Source: a bacterium
GTDB taxonomy: Bacteria > Pseudomonadota > Alphaproteobacteria > Caulobacterales > Caulobacteraceae
Length of the DNA: 47,735 nucleotides
Direction: 5' to 3'
NCBI GenBank assembly: GCA_030824495.1
Contig: JAVBXP010000083.1
Span: 1 to 47,735, forward strand
Positions 7,638 to 16,213 of the stretch are shown piece after piece; the first letter of the stretch is position 1; every line of letters starts with the position of its first letter. Made by a program: the position numbers and the translations under genes. The notes beneath the pieces were generated by a model that worked only from the letters and a program-made list of their open reading frames with translations, did no database searches and had not been told where the DNA came from.

Positions 7638-8513
7638 TTACCAGCGCACGCGCGCACGGCCCTCCAGATCGCTAAGCCGGCGATCAAGATAGCTCAGGTC
7701 GTCCTGGGAGGGATTGGAGCGGCGATAGGCTGCGGCCAACCTGGTCAAGTCCTCATGCTCCACCCTCAACTGAGCTTGCCCGCTGGACGACAAGCCGCTG
7801 GCAGGCAACGCTCTGGCGATGGCCTCCAAGCGGACTGAAGAATCTCTCGGCCGAGCGGCTGGGCCGCCAACGTCGCCGACACGCGTATCGAGAGCATCGA
7901 GCCTGGTCTCGAGGTCGTCGCGCTCGCGCACGCTCAGCGCGCCGTCCCGCATATAGTTCTCTTCCAACCGCACCAGGCTGGCGTAGTCGGTCTTGAGCTG
8001 AGTTCCCTGGGTGCGGCTGATCTGGCGTGCGCGCACGGCTTTGTCGACCCGGCTCTCAAACTCGCCGCGTTGGTCAGCGACCGAACTGCCTCCTGACACG
8101 CCTCCAGAGTAGCCTCCCTCGGCGACCAGCTGGGTCAGACTGTTGTAGCGAGCGTTAAGGTCGGCCCGTTCCTGCGGAGTGAAGCGACGATCAGCTCCAT
8201 AGCGCGCCTCTAGGTCGACCAACGCACGGTAGTCGGCTTTCGCGCGGTTTCCGGAGGAAGAACTCAGTGCGCCGGACCGAACGTCGCCGTCGATCCGAGA
8301 TTCGTACTGCGCTCGCTGCTGCGCCAGCGGAAGCCGACCAATCGACCACTGTGTCTCGAGCGATGTCTGCCCGTTGCGGTCACCAAAGAGCGCCCCGAGA
8401 ATTGCGTCCACTCGCTCCTGCTGGGCCGCTGATGGGGCCGATGTCGTTGAGGGCGTTTGTGCGACGGCGGCGGTCGAGACGGCCATACTCAGGGCGGCGA
8501 CGAGGTACTTCAT
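7638..8513 (-). CDS. Exported protein with three tandem helical repeats
   Basis: A 291-residue protein with a clear signal peptide (MKYLVAALSMAVSTAAVAQ, cleavage after AVAQ). The mature part holds three related units of about 60 residues. Units one and two share the pattern Q-R-x3-E-S-R-(I/V)-D, a short loop, D-Y-x2-L-V-x-L-E-x2-Y, then E-R-x-D-L-x-(A/T)-R at roughly residues 66-125 and 148-210. The third (about 228-285) is more diverged. The units are separated by a Gly/Ser linker (EGGYSGGVSGGSSV). The family is not named here; similar Q/R/E-rich periplasmic proteins occur in Caulobacter-like genomes. No enzyme motif is seen; a structural or ligand-binding role is a guess. Confidence 0.8.
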   Translation of the reverse strand: MKYLVAALSMAVSTAAVAQTPSTTSAPSAAQQERVDAILGALFGDRNGQTSLETQWSIGRLPLAQQRAQYESRIDGDVRSGALSSSSGNRAKADYRALVDLEARYGADRRFTPQERADLNARYNSLTQLVAEGGYSGGVSGGSSVADQRGEFESRVDKAVRARQISRTQGTQLKTDYASLVRLEENYMRDGALSVRERDDLETRLDALDTRVGDVGGPAARPRDSSVRLEAIARALPASGLSSSGQAQLRVEHEDLTRLAAAYRRSNPSQDDLSYLDRRLSDLEGRARVRW

Positions 8514-8757
8514 GAAGGCGCTTTTCGTTGTTGCAAGGGCAACGCTTAACGATCAGCCCCATCGTCAGTTGCTGGCCAAGCCAAATTCGGTCGAGCTGAC
8601 ATTGGAAGGCTGACCAAGCGGCCAAACGATCGCCCCGAGCTCGCGGCACCGTACCCACCAATGACGCCGCTGTTGGCGAGCCCCATCTGGAACGCGAATG
8701 GGCGCGTGACGTTCTTAGCCGCCGCAGCGCCGCCGGCAGCCACGAAGGAGTTCGAAC

Positions 8758-9000
8758 ATGTCGATCAACGGTGATGACCCACCTAGAAAAATTAACGCGA
8801 CCCGCGCGCGACAAGGTCGCATGGGGCGACCGGTTGTTGTTGTCCTGGCGGTTTCCACCCTGCTTGCGGGGATCGCCTTGTTCGCCGCCTGGGGTTGGCG
8901 AGCAGATGATCTAGCCTCGACGGCCCCGAACAATGCGCGCCAACCAGCCGATGCGGCGGCGTTTAACGCCCCCGCCCCTGCCCCGCAGCAAACGCCTTAA
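8758..9000 (+). CDS. Small single-span membrane protein (80 aa)
   Basis: Begins MSINGDDPPRKINATRARQG, a basic cytoplasmic lead with the KINAxxARQG pattern common to small alphaproteobacterial membrane proteins, then one transmembrane helix (about residues 24-46, VVVVLAVSTLLAGIALFAAW) and an Ala/Pro-rich periplasmic tail. A GAAGGAG ribosome site precedes the ATG by about 9 bases. The BrkB-family gene begins 16 bases after the stop, so the two are probably one transcript. Function is unknown. Confidence 0.75.
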   Translation: MSINGDDPPRKINATRARQGRMGRPVVVVLAVSTLLAGIALFAAWGWRADDLASTAPNNARQPADAAAFNAPAPAPQQTP

Positions 9001-9016
9001 CTGTGAGACAACCCAA

Positions 9017-10225
9017 ATGCGGGCCGCGCGTTGGCCTGCCATGGATGCAACTCACTCGAAGCGCTCGCGGGCCACGCAACTCGATGGCGCGCCGGAGAGA
9101 CCGAAAAAGAGGCGCGTGGACTGGGCTGACGTTGCGATCACCCTGACGTTCGTCGCATCGGCTGGCTTGGCTGCTTGGGGATGGGGCCAAGAGCCTCCAA
9201 GGCGACACAGCGCCGTCGAAGTTGACCGCGGTAGAATGGCTGCAAAACCAAGCGCGATCCCCCTCGCCGGGTGGAAGGATATCTTGGTCCGAAGCTACCG
9301 TGAGATCGCCGACGACGACGTAGCTTCGATCGGACGAAGCATCGCCTTCTCGGGAATCCTGGCCCTCTTTCCAGCGCTCGCGGCGTTCGTCTCTATCTAT
9401 GGCCTTTTCGCCGACGTCGCAGACGCCCAGCGCCACTTGGCGGCGCTTGCTGGGATCATCCCAGCCGACGCGATGACGCTTTTGGGCGAGCAGATGGTAC
9501 GGTTGGCAGCGGCGAACCAGGCTAGTCTGAGCCTGACGTTCGCGCTCGGTTTCCTGCTTTCCATCTGGAGCGCCAATTCGGGGATGAAGGCGCTCTTCAA
9601 GGGGCTGAACATCGCCTACGAAGAGGTCGAGACGCGGACTTTCGTACGGCTCAATCTGACGACCCTGACGTTTACGCTCGGAACCATCGCGCTTTTCATT
9701 CTGGCCGTGGCGGCGGTGATCGGTGTTCCCGTCGCGCTGAGCATCATGCGAATTGACGCCACAGGCCTCTCCTTGTCTTGGCTGAGATGGCCGGCCCTTC
9801 TTTTCGGGGTCGCGGGGGCAATTTCCCTACTTTATCGCTTCGGGCCAAGCCGGGAGCCCGCCAAGTGGCGGTGGGTGACACCGGGCAGCCTTGGAGCAGC
9901 CCTACTCTGGATCGCCGGCTCCAGCGCCTTTTCCTGGTATCTGTCCAACGTGGCCGACTACGCTACGTCCTACGGGTCGCTCGGAGCCATATTCGGTTTC
10001 ATGATGTGGCTCTGGCTCTCGGCGGTGATCGTGCTTTTCGGCGCGGAGTTGAACTCGGAAATAGAGCGTCAGCTAGTGGTGGACTCCACCACAGGGGCTG
10101 CTCGGCCTCTGGGCCTGCGGGGCGCGCGGGTGGCCGATACGGTCGCCTCTGCCCAGCGTGGCTCCATCCTGAGTGCAGTGCTTGCTAAGGCGCCGGCGTC
10201 TCGCAGCGAAATCCAAAAAGGCTAG
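9017..10225 (+). CDS. YihY/BrkB-family integral membrane protein
   Basis: A 402-residue inner-membrane protein of the UPF0761/BrkB family. The conserved core starts with the WKDILVRSYREIADDDVASI amphipathic segment and continues with six membrane helices, including AFSGILALFPALAAFVSIYG, SLTFALGFLLSIWSANSGMK with the family WSANSGMKAL motif, and YGSLGAIFGFMMWLWLSAVI followed by the FGAELNSEIER end signature. Before the core lies an extra Lys/Arg-rich region with another hydrophobic segment. The ATG at 9017 is taken; 9041 is an alternative. Members were once linked to serum resistance and wrongly to RNase BN; transport or envelope roles are proposed, without an established reaction. Confidence 0.85.
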   Translation: MRAARWPAMDATHSKRSRATQLDGAPERPKKRRVDWADVAITLTFVASAGLAAWGWGQEPPRRHSAVEVDRGRMAAKPSAIPLAGWKDILVRSYREIADDDVASIGRSIAFSGILALFPALAAFVSIYGLFADVADAQRHLAALAGIIPADAMTLLGEQMVRLAAANQASLSLTFALGFLLSIWSANSGMKALFKGLNIAYEEVETRTFVRLNLTTLTFTLGTIALFILAVAAVIGVPVALSIMRIDATGLSLSWLRWPALLFGVAGAISLLYRFGPSREPAKWRWVTPGSLGAALLWIAGSSAFSWYLSNVADYATSYGSLGAIFGFMMWLWLSAVIVLFGAELNSEIERQLVVDSTTGAARPLGLRGARVADTVASAQRGSILSAVLAKAPASRSEIQKG

Positions 10226-10389
10226 GCGCAGATATCCCAGACACGACCTCGCGATCTGCTGGACGCCGTTAACGCTCCTGGGCTGTGTTCGCAGCGCGAT
10301 CGCCGGCTTGCAAGCGCGCATCAACCAGCGGTGTCAGACCATCATGCGGGCGCCGATCGACGGGAATGTCGACCCAGGCGCCGCTCGCC

Positions 10390-13314
10390 CTAGTGAACGA
10401 CGGCGGCCTCGTCTGACGACACGGCGTTTGCCGTGATGAGCGCACAGACCGCATGTGATGGGACGGGGACGCTGAAATAGTATCCCTGACCTTCGCTGTA
10501 GCCCTCCTCCAAGAGCGCCTCAACCTGGGCGGCGGTTTCGATGCCCTCAGCAGTCATGGTGATGCCCAGGCCGGCGGCCAGGCCCGCCACAGCGCGGACG
10601 ATGGCGCGCGCTCCCACCCCGGTTGGAAGATCACTCACGAAGGAGCGATCCAATTTGATCTTATCGACCGGAAAGTGCCTCAGGTAGCTCAGCGAGGAGT
10701 AGCCGGTTCCAAAGTCGTCCAAGGCGATTTGGACGCCCAGGCCGCGGAGCTGGCTCAGGATACGTAGATTGGCGCTGCTATCGTGCAGGATGACCGACTC
10801 TGTGATCTCCAGCTGAAGTCGCCCCGGCTCGAGCCCACCCTCGAAAAGCGCGTGCGTCACCATGCTGACGAGTGCGTTTCCACGAAACTGCGACGGAGAG
10901 AGATTAACTGCGACATCGATATCGCTCGGCCAGCTGGCGGCAGCCTTGCAAGCCTGACCCAGCACCCAGGCGCCGATTGAGGTGATGAAGTCATTTTCCT
11001 CCGCCACCGGAATAAACTCTGCTGGGGGGATCAAGCCGCGCTCGGGATGGCGCCAGCGAACGAGCGCCTCAAAGCAGCTGATCTTGCCGGTCCTGAGGTT
11101 GACCAGCGGCTGATAGTGAACCTCGAACTCGTCGCGGCCGAGCGCGCCGTGCAGCGCGCCCTTCATCGCCTGACGTTCCTTCAGACGCTCGTGCATCTCT
11201 GGTTCGAAGAGCCGATAGGTCCCGCGCCCTTCTCCTTTGGCCCGGTAAAGGGCCGTATCGGCGGCGCGCAGCAGCTCGCCGGAACGCTCAAAGTCGTCCG
11301 GCGAAATAGCGATCCCGACGCTGACGCCGATGAAGATGCGATTGCCGCCTAGATCGAAGGGTTCGGCGATGTCCTTGATAATCCGCTCGGCCAGATCGAC
11401 GGCGTCACTGGGCCGGCGGATGTCGGCCTGTACGATCGCGAACTCGTCCCCGCCGAAGCGCGCGACCATGTCCGTCGCCCGCACGCTCTGCTTCAAACGG
11501 TGGGCGACCAGCTCAAGAAGAGCATCGCCTTGAGCATGGCCAAGGGTGTCGTTGACCTCCTTGAAGCTGTCGAGATCCAGGAACAGCACCGCCGTCTTTT
11601 GACGCACACGCCGTTCACCCAAGATCCTATCGAGCTCTTCATTGAAGGACAGCCGGTTCGGAAGCCCGGTTAGGGCGTCGTGGCGCGCCATATGCGCGAT
11701 CTGTTCCTGAACGATCAGCCGCTCCTGCTCGGCCAAGCGACGCTCGGTGATGTTGCGGAAGAACAGAGAGAGCCCTTCGTTGGTGGGATGGGCGTGGACC
11801 TCAAGCCACTCATCGAGCGCTGGCAAGTAGGACTCGAACGACACTGAGCTCTGACTTGCAAAGGCCTCAGCGAAGCGCTCGCTGAAGATCCCGCCCCGCT
11901 CCTCGGGAAATAGCTCACCGAGCCTTTTGCCAAGGTGGGGTTCAAATGCCGCAAGCTTGGTTTGGGCGTTGCGGTTCAGATACGTGATCTTGCCGAGGCG
12001 ATCGACGCCTATGACGCAGTCAGTGGTGCTTTCCAAGACTGTCGAAAGTCGAGCTGCGGCCCGATGGGCTTCGGCCTCGGCCGATCGGCGCTCGGTAATA
12101 TCGAGGACGGTGCCGACATAGCCGATGAAAGCGCCCTCTAGATTAAGCCGGGGCTCACCGGCGTCAATGACCCAAAGCCAGTCTCCCGAGACATGCCGCA
12201 GCCGATACTCGGACCGGAAGGCTTGGCCGGCCGCGGCGGCTGCATCATAGGCTCTTGCGACATCTGCCCGATCATCTGGATGCACCGCCTCCAACCAACC
12301 AGCGCCCATCGCCTCCGTCTCGGTCTGCCCGGTCTTTTCAAACCACAACCGATTTAGAAAAGTGGTCGCGCCGGTCTCATCGCTGACCCAGATCATCACG
12401 GGTGAATAACCGGCCAGGTCTCGAAATTCTTGAACGCTGACCTCAAGAGCCGCTTCGGCCAGCTTTCGATCGTGGATATCTTCCAGAGTTCCATACCAGC
12501 GAAGGATCGCCCCGTCGGAATCGTGACGCGCCGCGGCCCATGCGCGAACCCATCGGTAGTCTCCGTCCGTCGTGGCGAGGCGATACTGCGCGTCAAAAGG
12601 TTCGCCGGTGGCCAGCGACTTAGCCCAGAGATCGAGTGTGGATCCAAGGTCTTCCGGGTGGAGCGCGTTAATCCACTCCCCCGATGTCGCTGCCTCCAGG
12701 CTCATCCCAACGCGGGCTTCCCATCTCGGGCCGATCTCAAGGATTTTGCCGTCTGGTCCCGCCGTCCAGGGGATTTGAGGGCTCAGCTCCAGCGTATAGC
12801 GGTAATTCTCTTCACTCTCACGCAACCGAAGCTCGGCCTCTTGAGCCTCAGTCACATCCTCCACAATCGAAAGCACAAACGTTGCGTCGTGCGGTGGCGC
12901 GCCAAGGGTCAGCCGACGGTTACGCGATCGGACCTGGTAAAGCCGGCCCGTCGGCGAACGCAGAGTAGCGCTCCAATCGGCCTCTCCGCCCCGGGCCAGC
13001 ACCTCGTCGTCGGCCGCCCACTGCGCTTGCGCCTGGGCATGGGGGAAAAAGTCAAAGGACGTGCGGCCTAGGATTTCGTCCCGTGTTCGACCGGCCAGCA
13101 CGCACACCGCGTCGTTCACAGCGACCCAACGGTGGGCCGTGTCCTTGATCACCACGGGATCAGGCAACGCGTCGATCAGGCATTGAATTGATCTGACAGC
13201 ATCCGACTCAACAGCACGCAAAAGCGTTCGCCCACCAGGCTCGTGGGCGGCTAGATCGCCATGTGTCGAGATGTCGACACCCTGTGGGTGTATGACGCCG
13301 TCTTGCTGACCCAT
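10390..13314 (-). CDS. PAS(x4)-GGDEF-EAL cyclic-di-GMP protein
   Basis: A 974-residue cytosolic signalling protein. Four PAS sensory domains occupy about residues 40-540 (linkers such as EDVTEAQEAELRLRES, EDIHDRKLAEAAL, LDITERRSAEAEA and RNITERRLAEQER mark their ends). A diguanylate cyclase domain follows (about 545-710) with HDALTGLPNR, FLDLDSFKEVND and an intact GGDEF; an RxxD product-inhibition site stands five residues upstream (RATD-MVARF-GGDEF). The phosphodiesterase domain (about 725-970) has FEALVRW, NLSPSQF, EITES, DDFGTGYSSL and EGIET. Both active sites look competent. The ATG at 13314 is chosen; a TTG 21 bases upstream is possible. No membrane segment is seen, so the cue is probably intracellular. 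Confidence 0.93.
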   Translation of the reverse strand: MGQQDGVIHPQGVDISTHGDLAAHEPGGRTLLRAVESDAVRSIQCLIDALPDPVVIKDTAHRWVAVNDAVCVLAGRTRDEILGRTSFDFFPHAQAQAQWAADDEVLARGGEADWSATLRSPTGRLYQVRSRNRRLTLGAPPHDATFVLSIVEDVTEAQEAELRLRESEENYRYTLELSPQIPWTAGPDGKILEIGPRWEARVGMSLEAATSGEWINALHPEDLGSTLDLWAKSLATGEPFDAQYRLATTDGDYRWVRAWAAARHDSDGAILRWYGTLEDIHDRKLAEAALEVSVQEFRDLAGYSPVMIWVSDETGATTFLNRLWFEKTGQTETEAMGAGWLEAVHPDDRADVARAYDAAAAAGQAFRSEYRLRHVSGDWLWVIDAGEPRLNLEGAFIGYVGTVLDITERRSAEAEAHRAAARLSTVLESTTDCVIGVDRLGKITYLNRNAQTKLAAFEPHLGKRLGELFPEERGGIFSERFAEAFASQSSVSFESYLPALDEWLEVHAHPTNEGLSLFFRNITERRLAEQERLIVQEQIAHMARHDALTGLPNRLSFNEELDRILGERRVRQKTAVLFLDLDSFKEVNDTLGHAQGDALLELVAHRLKQSVRATDMVARFGGDEFAIVQADIRRPSDAVDLAERIIKDIAEPFDLGGNRIFIGVSVGIAISPDDFERSGELLRAADTALYRAKGEGRGTYRLFEPEMHERLKERQAMKGALHGALGRDEFEVHYQPLVNLRTGKISCFEALVRWRHPERGLIPPAEFIPVAEENDFITSIGAWVLGQACKAAASWPSDIDVAVNLSPSQFRGNALVSMVTHALFEGGLEPGRLQLEITESVILHDSSANLRILSQLRGLGVQIALDDFGTGYSSLSYLRHFPVDKIKLDRSFVSDLPTGVGARAIVRAVAGLAAGLGITMTAEGIETAAQVEALLEEGYSEGQGYYFSVPVPSHAVCALITANAVSSDEAAVVH

Positions 13315-13508
13315 CCCGTAAACCAAGAATCCCAACAGGTTGCGGAGAAGACTTTAGTCCCCCGTCCCCAGCTAAGTGTCCCTGGGACAAATGGTTGCAC
13401 CCCTAAGCTGAAGTAGAGCGTTATCCGGCGCTGCGACCAATGCAGAAGGTTTCTCGAGAGCGCGGCGAAGGATGGGAACCGGCTCCCGCGCCAAGCGCTT
13501 GCTGCCGC

Positions 13509-13715
13509 ATGTACACCGCCGCCCAGCTTCGACTTCTCGCGCGCGCTCATCTCAAGCGAGCCAGCGAAACAACGGATCTGGCCCGCCGTGGCATGCTGCA
13601 GTCGCTGGCCGCTGAGTTCGAACGTGATGCAAAGTCAGCTGATCGAGAGGAGCGGCGAGAAGCCTACCTCAAAGGCACGGCGCCTGTTCGGAGCAACGTG
13701 GCGCTAGCCGCCTAG
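13509..13715 (+). CDS. Small hypothetical protein (68 aa)
   Basis: The frame gives a compact, charged, helical protein beginning MYTAAQLRLLARAHLKRASE, followed by ARRGMLQSLAAEFERDAKSA and an Ala-rich end. Such short proteins are common in Caulobacter-like genomes; the function is unknown. An in-frame ATG at 13440 would add 23 residues of low quality, so the internal start is preferred, though no strong ribosome site precedes it. Confidence 0.5.
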   Translation: MYTAAQLRLLARAHLKRASETTDLARRGMLQSLAAEFERDAKSADREERREAYLKGTAPVRSNVALAA

Positions 13716-13742
13716 ACCATGAACGAGCGCAAGTCCGACGGC

Positions 13743-14201
13743 TCACGCGGCCTTGTCCGAAGATTTATCGGCACGGTGCTCCCCCGGGTTGTCAGACATG
13801 TAGATTTCTGAGAACCACTGAGCGTAGGGAGTGTTGCTCGCCATATGACGGTTCAAGTCTGGCGCGCCCTCGGCCCACCAAACCGGCCCGCGCTCGCCTA
13901 GTGCGCGCTTGGCGCCGTCAACGGCCCCACGCGCTACGGCCAGCGCGGACGCGTCGCCGGCCAGCTTGGCCGTGCGTACCGCGCGGCGGGCGCTCATGAG
14001 CTCGTCAACGAAGCCTTGGCGCTGATCGACGGACAGGCTTGGATCGGCCGTCCGCCACAAGCGCCCCCTGACCACAAAATAGCGACCGTCGGGCGTCACC
14101 GGATGCGGATGTGGCGCTGGCGAGGTGGGACCGGCTATCTCCGTTTTCGTTTGAGCAGGCGCCAGAAGCTCGCTCTTCCCAGGGTTTAAGGGCTTGGACA
14201 C
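13743..14201 (-). CDS. Conserved hypothetical protein (about 152 aa)
   Basis: I recognise a widespread alphaproteobacterial pattern but no named function: TPDGRYFVVRGRLWRTADPS near residue 40, an Arg/Ala-rich helical middle (DELMSARRAVRTAKLAGD), then GERGPVWWAEGAPDLNRHMA and NTPYAQWFSEIY. It is soluble with no signal peptide. The GTG at 14201 is chosen because AGGAGG stands 4 bases before it; a GTG at 14231 lacks such a site. It lies on the opposite strand to the flanking genes. Confidence 0.75.
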   Translation of the reverse strand: MSKPLNPGKSELLAPAQTKTEIAGPTSPAPHPHPVTPDGRYFVVRGRLWRTADPSLSVDQRQGFVDELMSARRAVRTAKLAGDASALAVARGAVDGAKRALGERGPVWWAEGAPDLNRHMASNTPYAQWFSEIYMSDNPGEHRADKSSDKAA

Positions 14202-14485
14202 GTCACCTCCTGTCCAGGGAGAACCCGTCACGGCCAGCTGGGTTTCCCGGCGAGAGCGCGGCCTGAAAGGCCTACAAAGCAGGCCGTGGGGGATCGAGAG
14301 CTAGCAGTCACGGTCTTGCCGCCCAGCCAGGACCAAGACAACCTGCTAAGCGCCTGACAGTCGGTACGTGGGCACACCTCGGAACGGCGCGGCTGCTTGC
14401 TCGTTTGCTCCCCCCGCGGGGCGATCTCAGGGTCGCCAAGCGGTGGAAGGGCAGTGAGCCCATCGTGGCCAATAGGGACCTTTGC

Positions 14486-14899
14486 GTGAACGACGACTTC
14501 GAAAATCGAGGCCCGGACCCCATTGATGTGGCGGTTGGCCGCCGGATCCGCGAGCGCCGCAAGGGCCTGGGCGTTTCTCAATCAAACCTTGCCGACCATC
14601 TGGGGGTTAGCTTCCAGCAGGTGCAGAAGTATGAGCGCGGCGCCAATCGCGTTTCAGCTTCCATGCTCGTGAAGATCGCTGAGAGGCTTGACGCGTCTGT
14701 CGGCGAACTGGTCGGTGAGATCGCCATCCCGCGGGCCGATGCGAGCCTGTTCGAAAAGCTCGCCGTGCCAGGAGCCATACAACTTTTGGAAGCCTTCGCC
14801 TGCATCCAGCCGGGCATGCGCACGACGATTTTGAACCTCACCCGCTCGCTCGGCGAGGAGCCCTTAGAACCTGTCGGCAGCATTCGCAGGGCACGTTAG
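14486..14899 (+). CDS. XRE-family helix-turn-helix regulator
   Basis: A 137-residue DNA-binding protein. A Cro/CI-type helix-turn-helix occupies about residues 14-70: [40 protein letters not shown], then [20 protein letters not shown]. The [11 protein letters not shown] stretch is typical of small alphaproteobacterial XRE regulators. The C-terminal half ([20 protein letters not shown]) is a helical dimerisation or effector region ending in an Arg-rich tail. A GTG start at 14486 follows an AGGGA ribosome site; the upstream in-frame ATG at 14405 would add poor-quality residues. It lies just before the SRAP gene, about 115 bases apart. Confidence 0.85.
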   Translation: MNDDFENRGPDPIDVAVGRRIRERRKGLGVSQSNLADHLGVSFQQVQKYERGANRVSASMLVKIAERLDASVGELVGEIAIPRADASLFEKLAVPGAIQLLEAFACIQPGMRTTILNLTRSLGEEPLEPVGSIRRAR

Positions 14900-15014
14900 G
14901 CGGCGCGCATGGCTGCGCGGCCTTCGTGATTGGCGTGAAGGCCGCCGCGCCCGCAGGGATCGACAGCGTGACGCTCGGAGGCTTCTATGATGAGGAAGCG
15001 TGGGACGCGGCGAC

Positions 15015-15770
15015 ATGTGCAATCTCTATGCGATGATGAAGACGCGAGCCGAGGCGGCCCGGTTGGCTCGCGCCATGAGCGACCGCAACAACAATCAGCC
15101 ACCACAGCCTGGAATCTATCCGGACTATCTGGCGCCGGTCGTCGTGCAGGGCGCTGACGGTTCGCGCGAAATGCGAGACTTGCGGTGGGGGATGCCGACC
15201 TCCAAGCGCGCCTTACTCGACGCCGCCAACAAGCGGGCCGATAGTTTGCGAAAGAAGGGCACGGAGTTCGATTTCGACGAACTGCTGAGGATGGAGCCCG
15301 ACAAGGGCGTCACCAATGTTCGCAACACCACCAACGCCCGAGGCGAGGTCAATGCGCACTGGCGCCCTTGGTTAGGCCCGGCCAATCGTTGCTTGGTCCC
15401 CTTCACCTCGTTCGCTGAACCCGATCAGGACCATGAGAAGACGCGCCAGAACATCTGGTTCGCGCTGGATGAGACACGACCTTTGGCCTTCTTTGCGGGC
15501 GTCTGGACCCCTCACGCGTGCGTGCGCATGAAGAGCAAAGGGTGGGAGGAGATCGAGGCCTACGGGTTCCTCACGACTGAAGCTGCCGAACCGGTGAGGT
15601 CTTATCACCAGAAAGCCATGCCGGTGATCCTCACCACCCCCGCCGAGTGGGACCTCTGGATGAGCAACGCTCCGTGGTCTGAAGTGCAGAGCTTGCAGCG
15701 ATCGCTGCCCGAAGGCGCGCTCAAGGTCGTCGCCCGCGGAGTGCGGCAGGACGACGCCATTCTGGCTTAG
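15015..15770 (+). CDS. SRAP-domain (HMCES/YedK-like) abasic-site protein
   Basis: A 251-residue protein whose mature N-terminus would be Cys2 (MCNLYAMM) after methionine removal, the catalytic residue that crosslinks to abasic sites in single-stranded DNA. Other family landmarks are LRWGMPTSKRALLDAANKRA, NTTNARGEV, NRCLVPFTSFAEPD, FFAGVWTPHACVRMKS, and the HQKAMPVIL segment with the conserved His. It shields or autoproteolytically processes abasic lesions during replication. Starting at the ATG at 15015 is required for Cys2. It lies just upstream of the SOS mutagenesis operon; its stop overlaps that of the converging cysteine-rich gene by 4 bases. Confidence 0.92.
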   Translation: MCNLYAMMKTRAEAARLARAMSDRNNNQPPQPGIYPDYLAPVVVQGADGSREMRDLRWGMPTSKRALLDAANKRADSLRKKGTEFDFDELLRMEPDKGVTNVRNTTNARGEVNAHWRPWLGPANRCLVPFTSFAEPDQDHEKTRQNIWFALDETRPLAFFAGVWTPHACVRMKSKGWEEIEAYGFLTTEAAEPVRSYHQKAMPVILTTPAEWDLWMSNAPWSEVQSLQRSLPEGALKVVARGVRQDDAILA

Positions 15771-16090
15771 GCTTTCGCCCCGCTCCAGGACCACGGCATA
15801 TCGTATAGGTGCGGGAAGACGGCGATGTCGTGCGATCCGCAGCCGTCCTCGGCGGCGCAGGTCAGACGCTCAGCGATGTCAGCTATCCGTAGGTTCAGCC
15901 TATCGCCAAACCGGCGCTCCAGGTCCGGCGGGGACCATTCGACCAGTCGCTGACACCTCTTGCAGCAGATGGCCAGCGAGAAAGAGCTCCCAAGATAATC
16001 AGCGACCGTATCGTCGCCGACCTGACCAATGTGAAATCGCTGCAAGGCTTTCACAGGCGGAGATTTGAGAGTGGAGGGGGTCTGGGTCAT
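15767..16090 (-). CDS. Cysteine-rich (zinc-ribbon-like) hypothetical protein divergent from imuA
   Basis: A 107-residue protein with two Cys clusters, CCKRC near residue 42 and CAAEDGC near residue 78, suggesting a zinc ribbon. Around them are the patterns LVEWSPPDLERRFGDRLNLR and IADIAERL, and the end HDIAVFPHLYDMPWSWSG, which looks like a conserved motif. The start is the ATG at 16090; the frame continues upstream but there runs antisense to imuA. It shares the 123-bp divergent intergenic region with imuA, which carries one LexA box, so it could be damage-inducible. Function is unknown. Confidence 0.75.
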   Translation of the reverse strand: MTQTPSTLKSPPVKALQRFHIGQVGDDTVADYLGSSFSLAICCKRCQRLVEWSPPDLERRFGDRLNLRIADIAERLTCAAEDGCGSHDIAVFPHLYDMPWSWSGAKA

Positions 16091-16169
16091 CGAGGGCTCC
16101 GCCGCGAACTTAGCGGCCCTTCGTCCCCCGTGTGCGCAAACGCCACTTGACTCTCCCGCCAACGAAACA

Positions 16170-16184
16170 GAACAAATGCGGAAC
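16170..16184 (+). promoter_or_regulatory. LexA (SOS) box of the imuA-imuB-dnaE2 operon
   Basis: GAAC-aaatgcg-GAAC is GTTC-N7-GTTC on the other strand, an exact match to the alphaproteobacterial LexA operator. It ends 29 bases before the imuA ATG and lies 80 bases from the start of the divergent cysteine-rich gene, so it may control both. Confidence 0.88.
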
Positions 16185-16213
16185 ATACATACCGCCACGT
16201 AGTTCCGGAGTCG

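Noticed and set aside
9041..10225. Alternative BrkB start at 9041
   Set aside because: Lacks a ribosome site; 9017 has at least a weak one and keeps close spacing with the upstream small gene. Choice remains uncertain.
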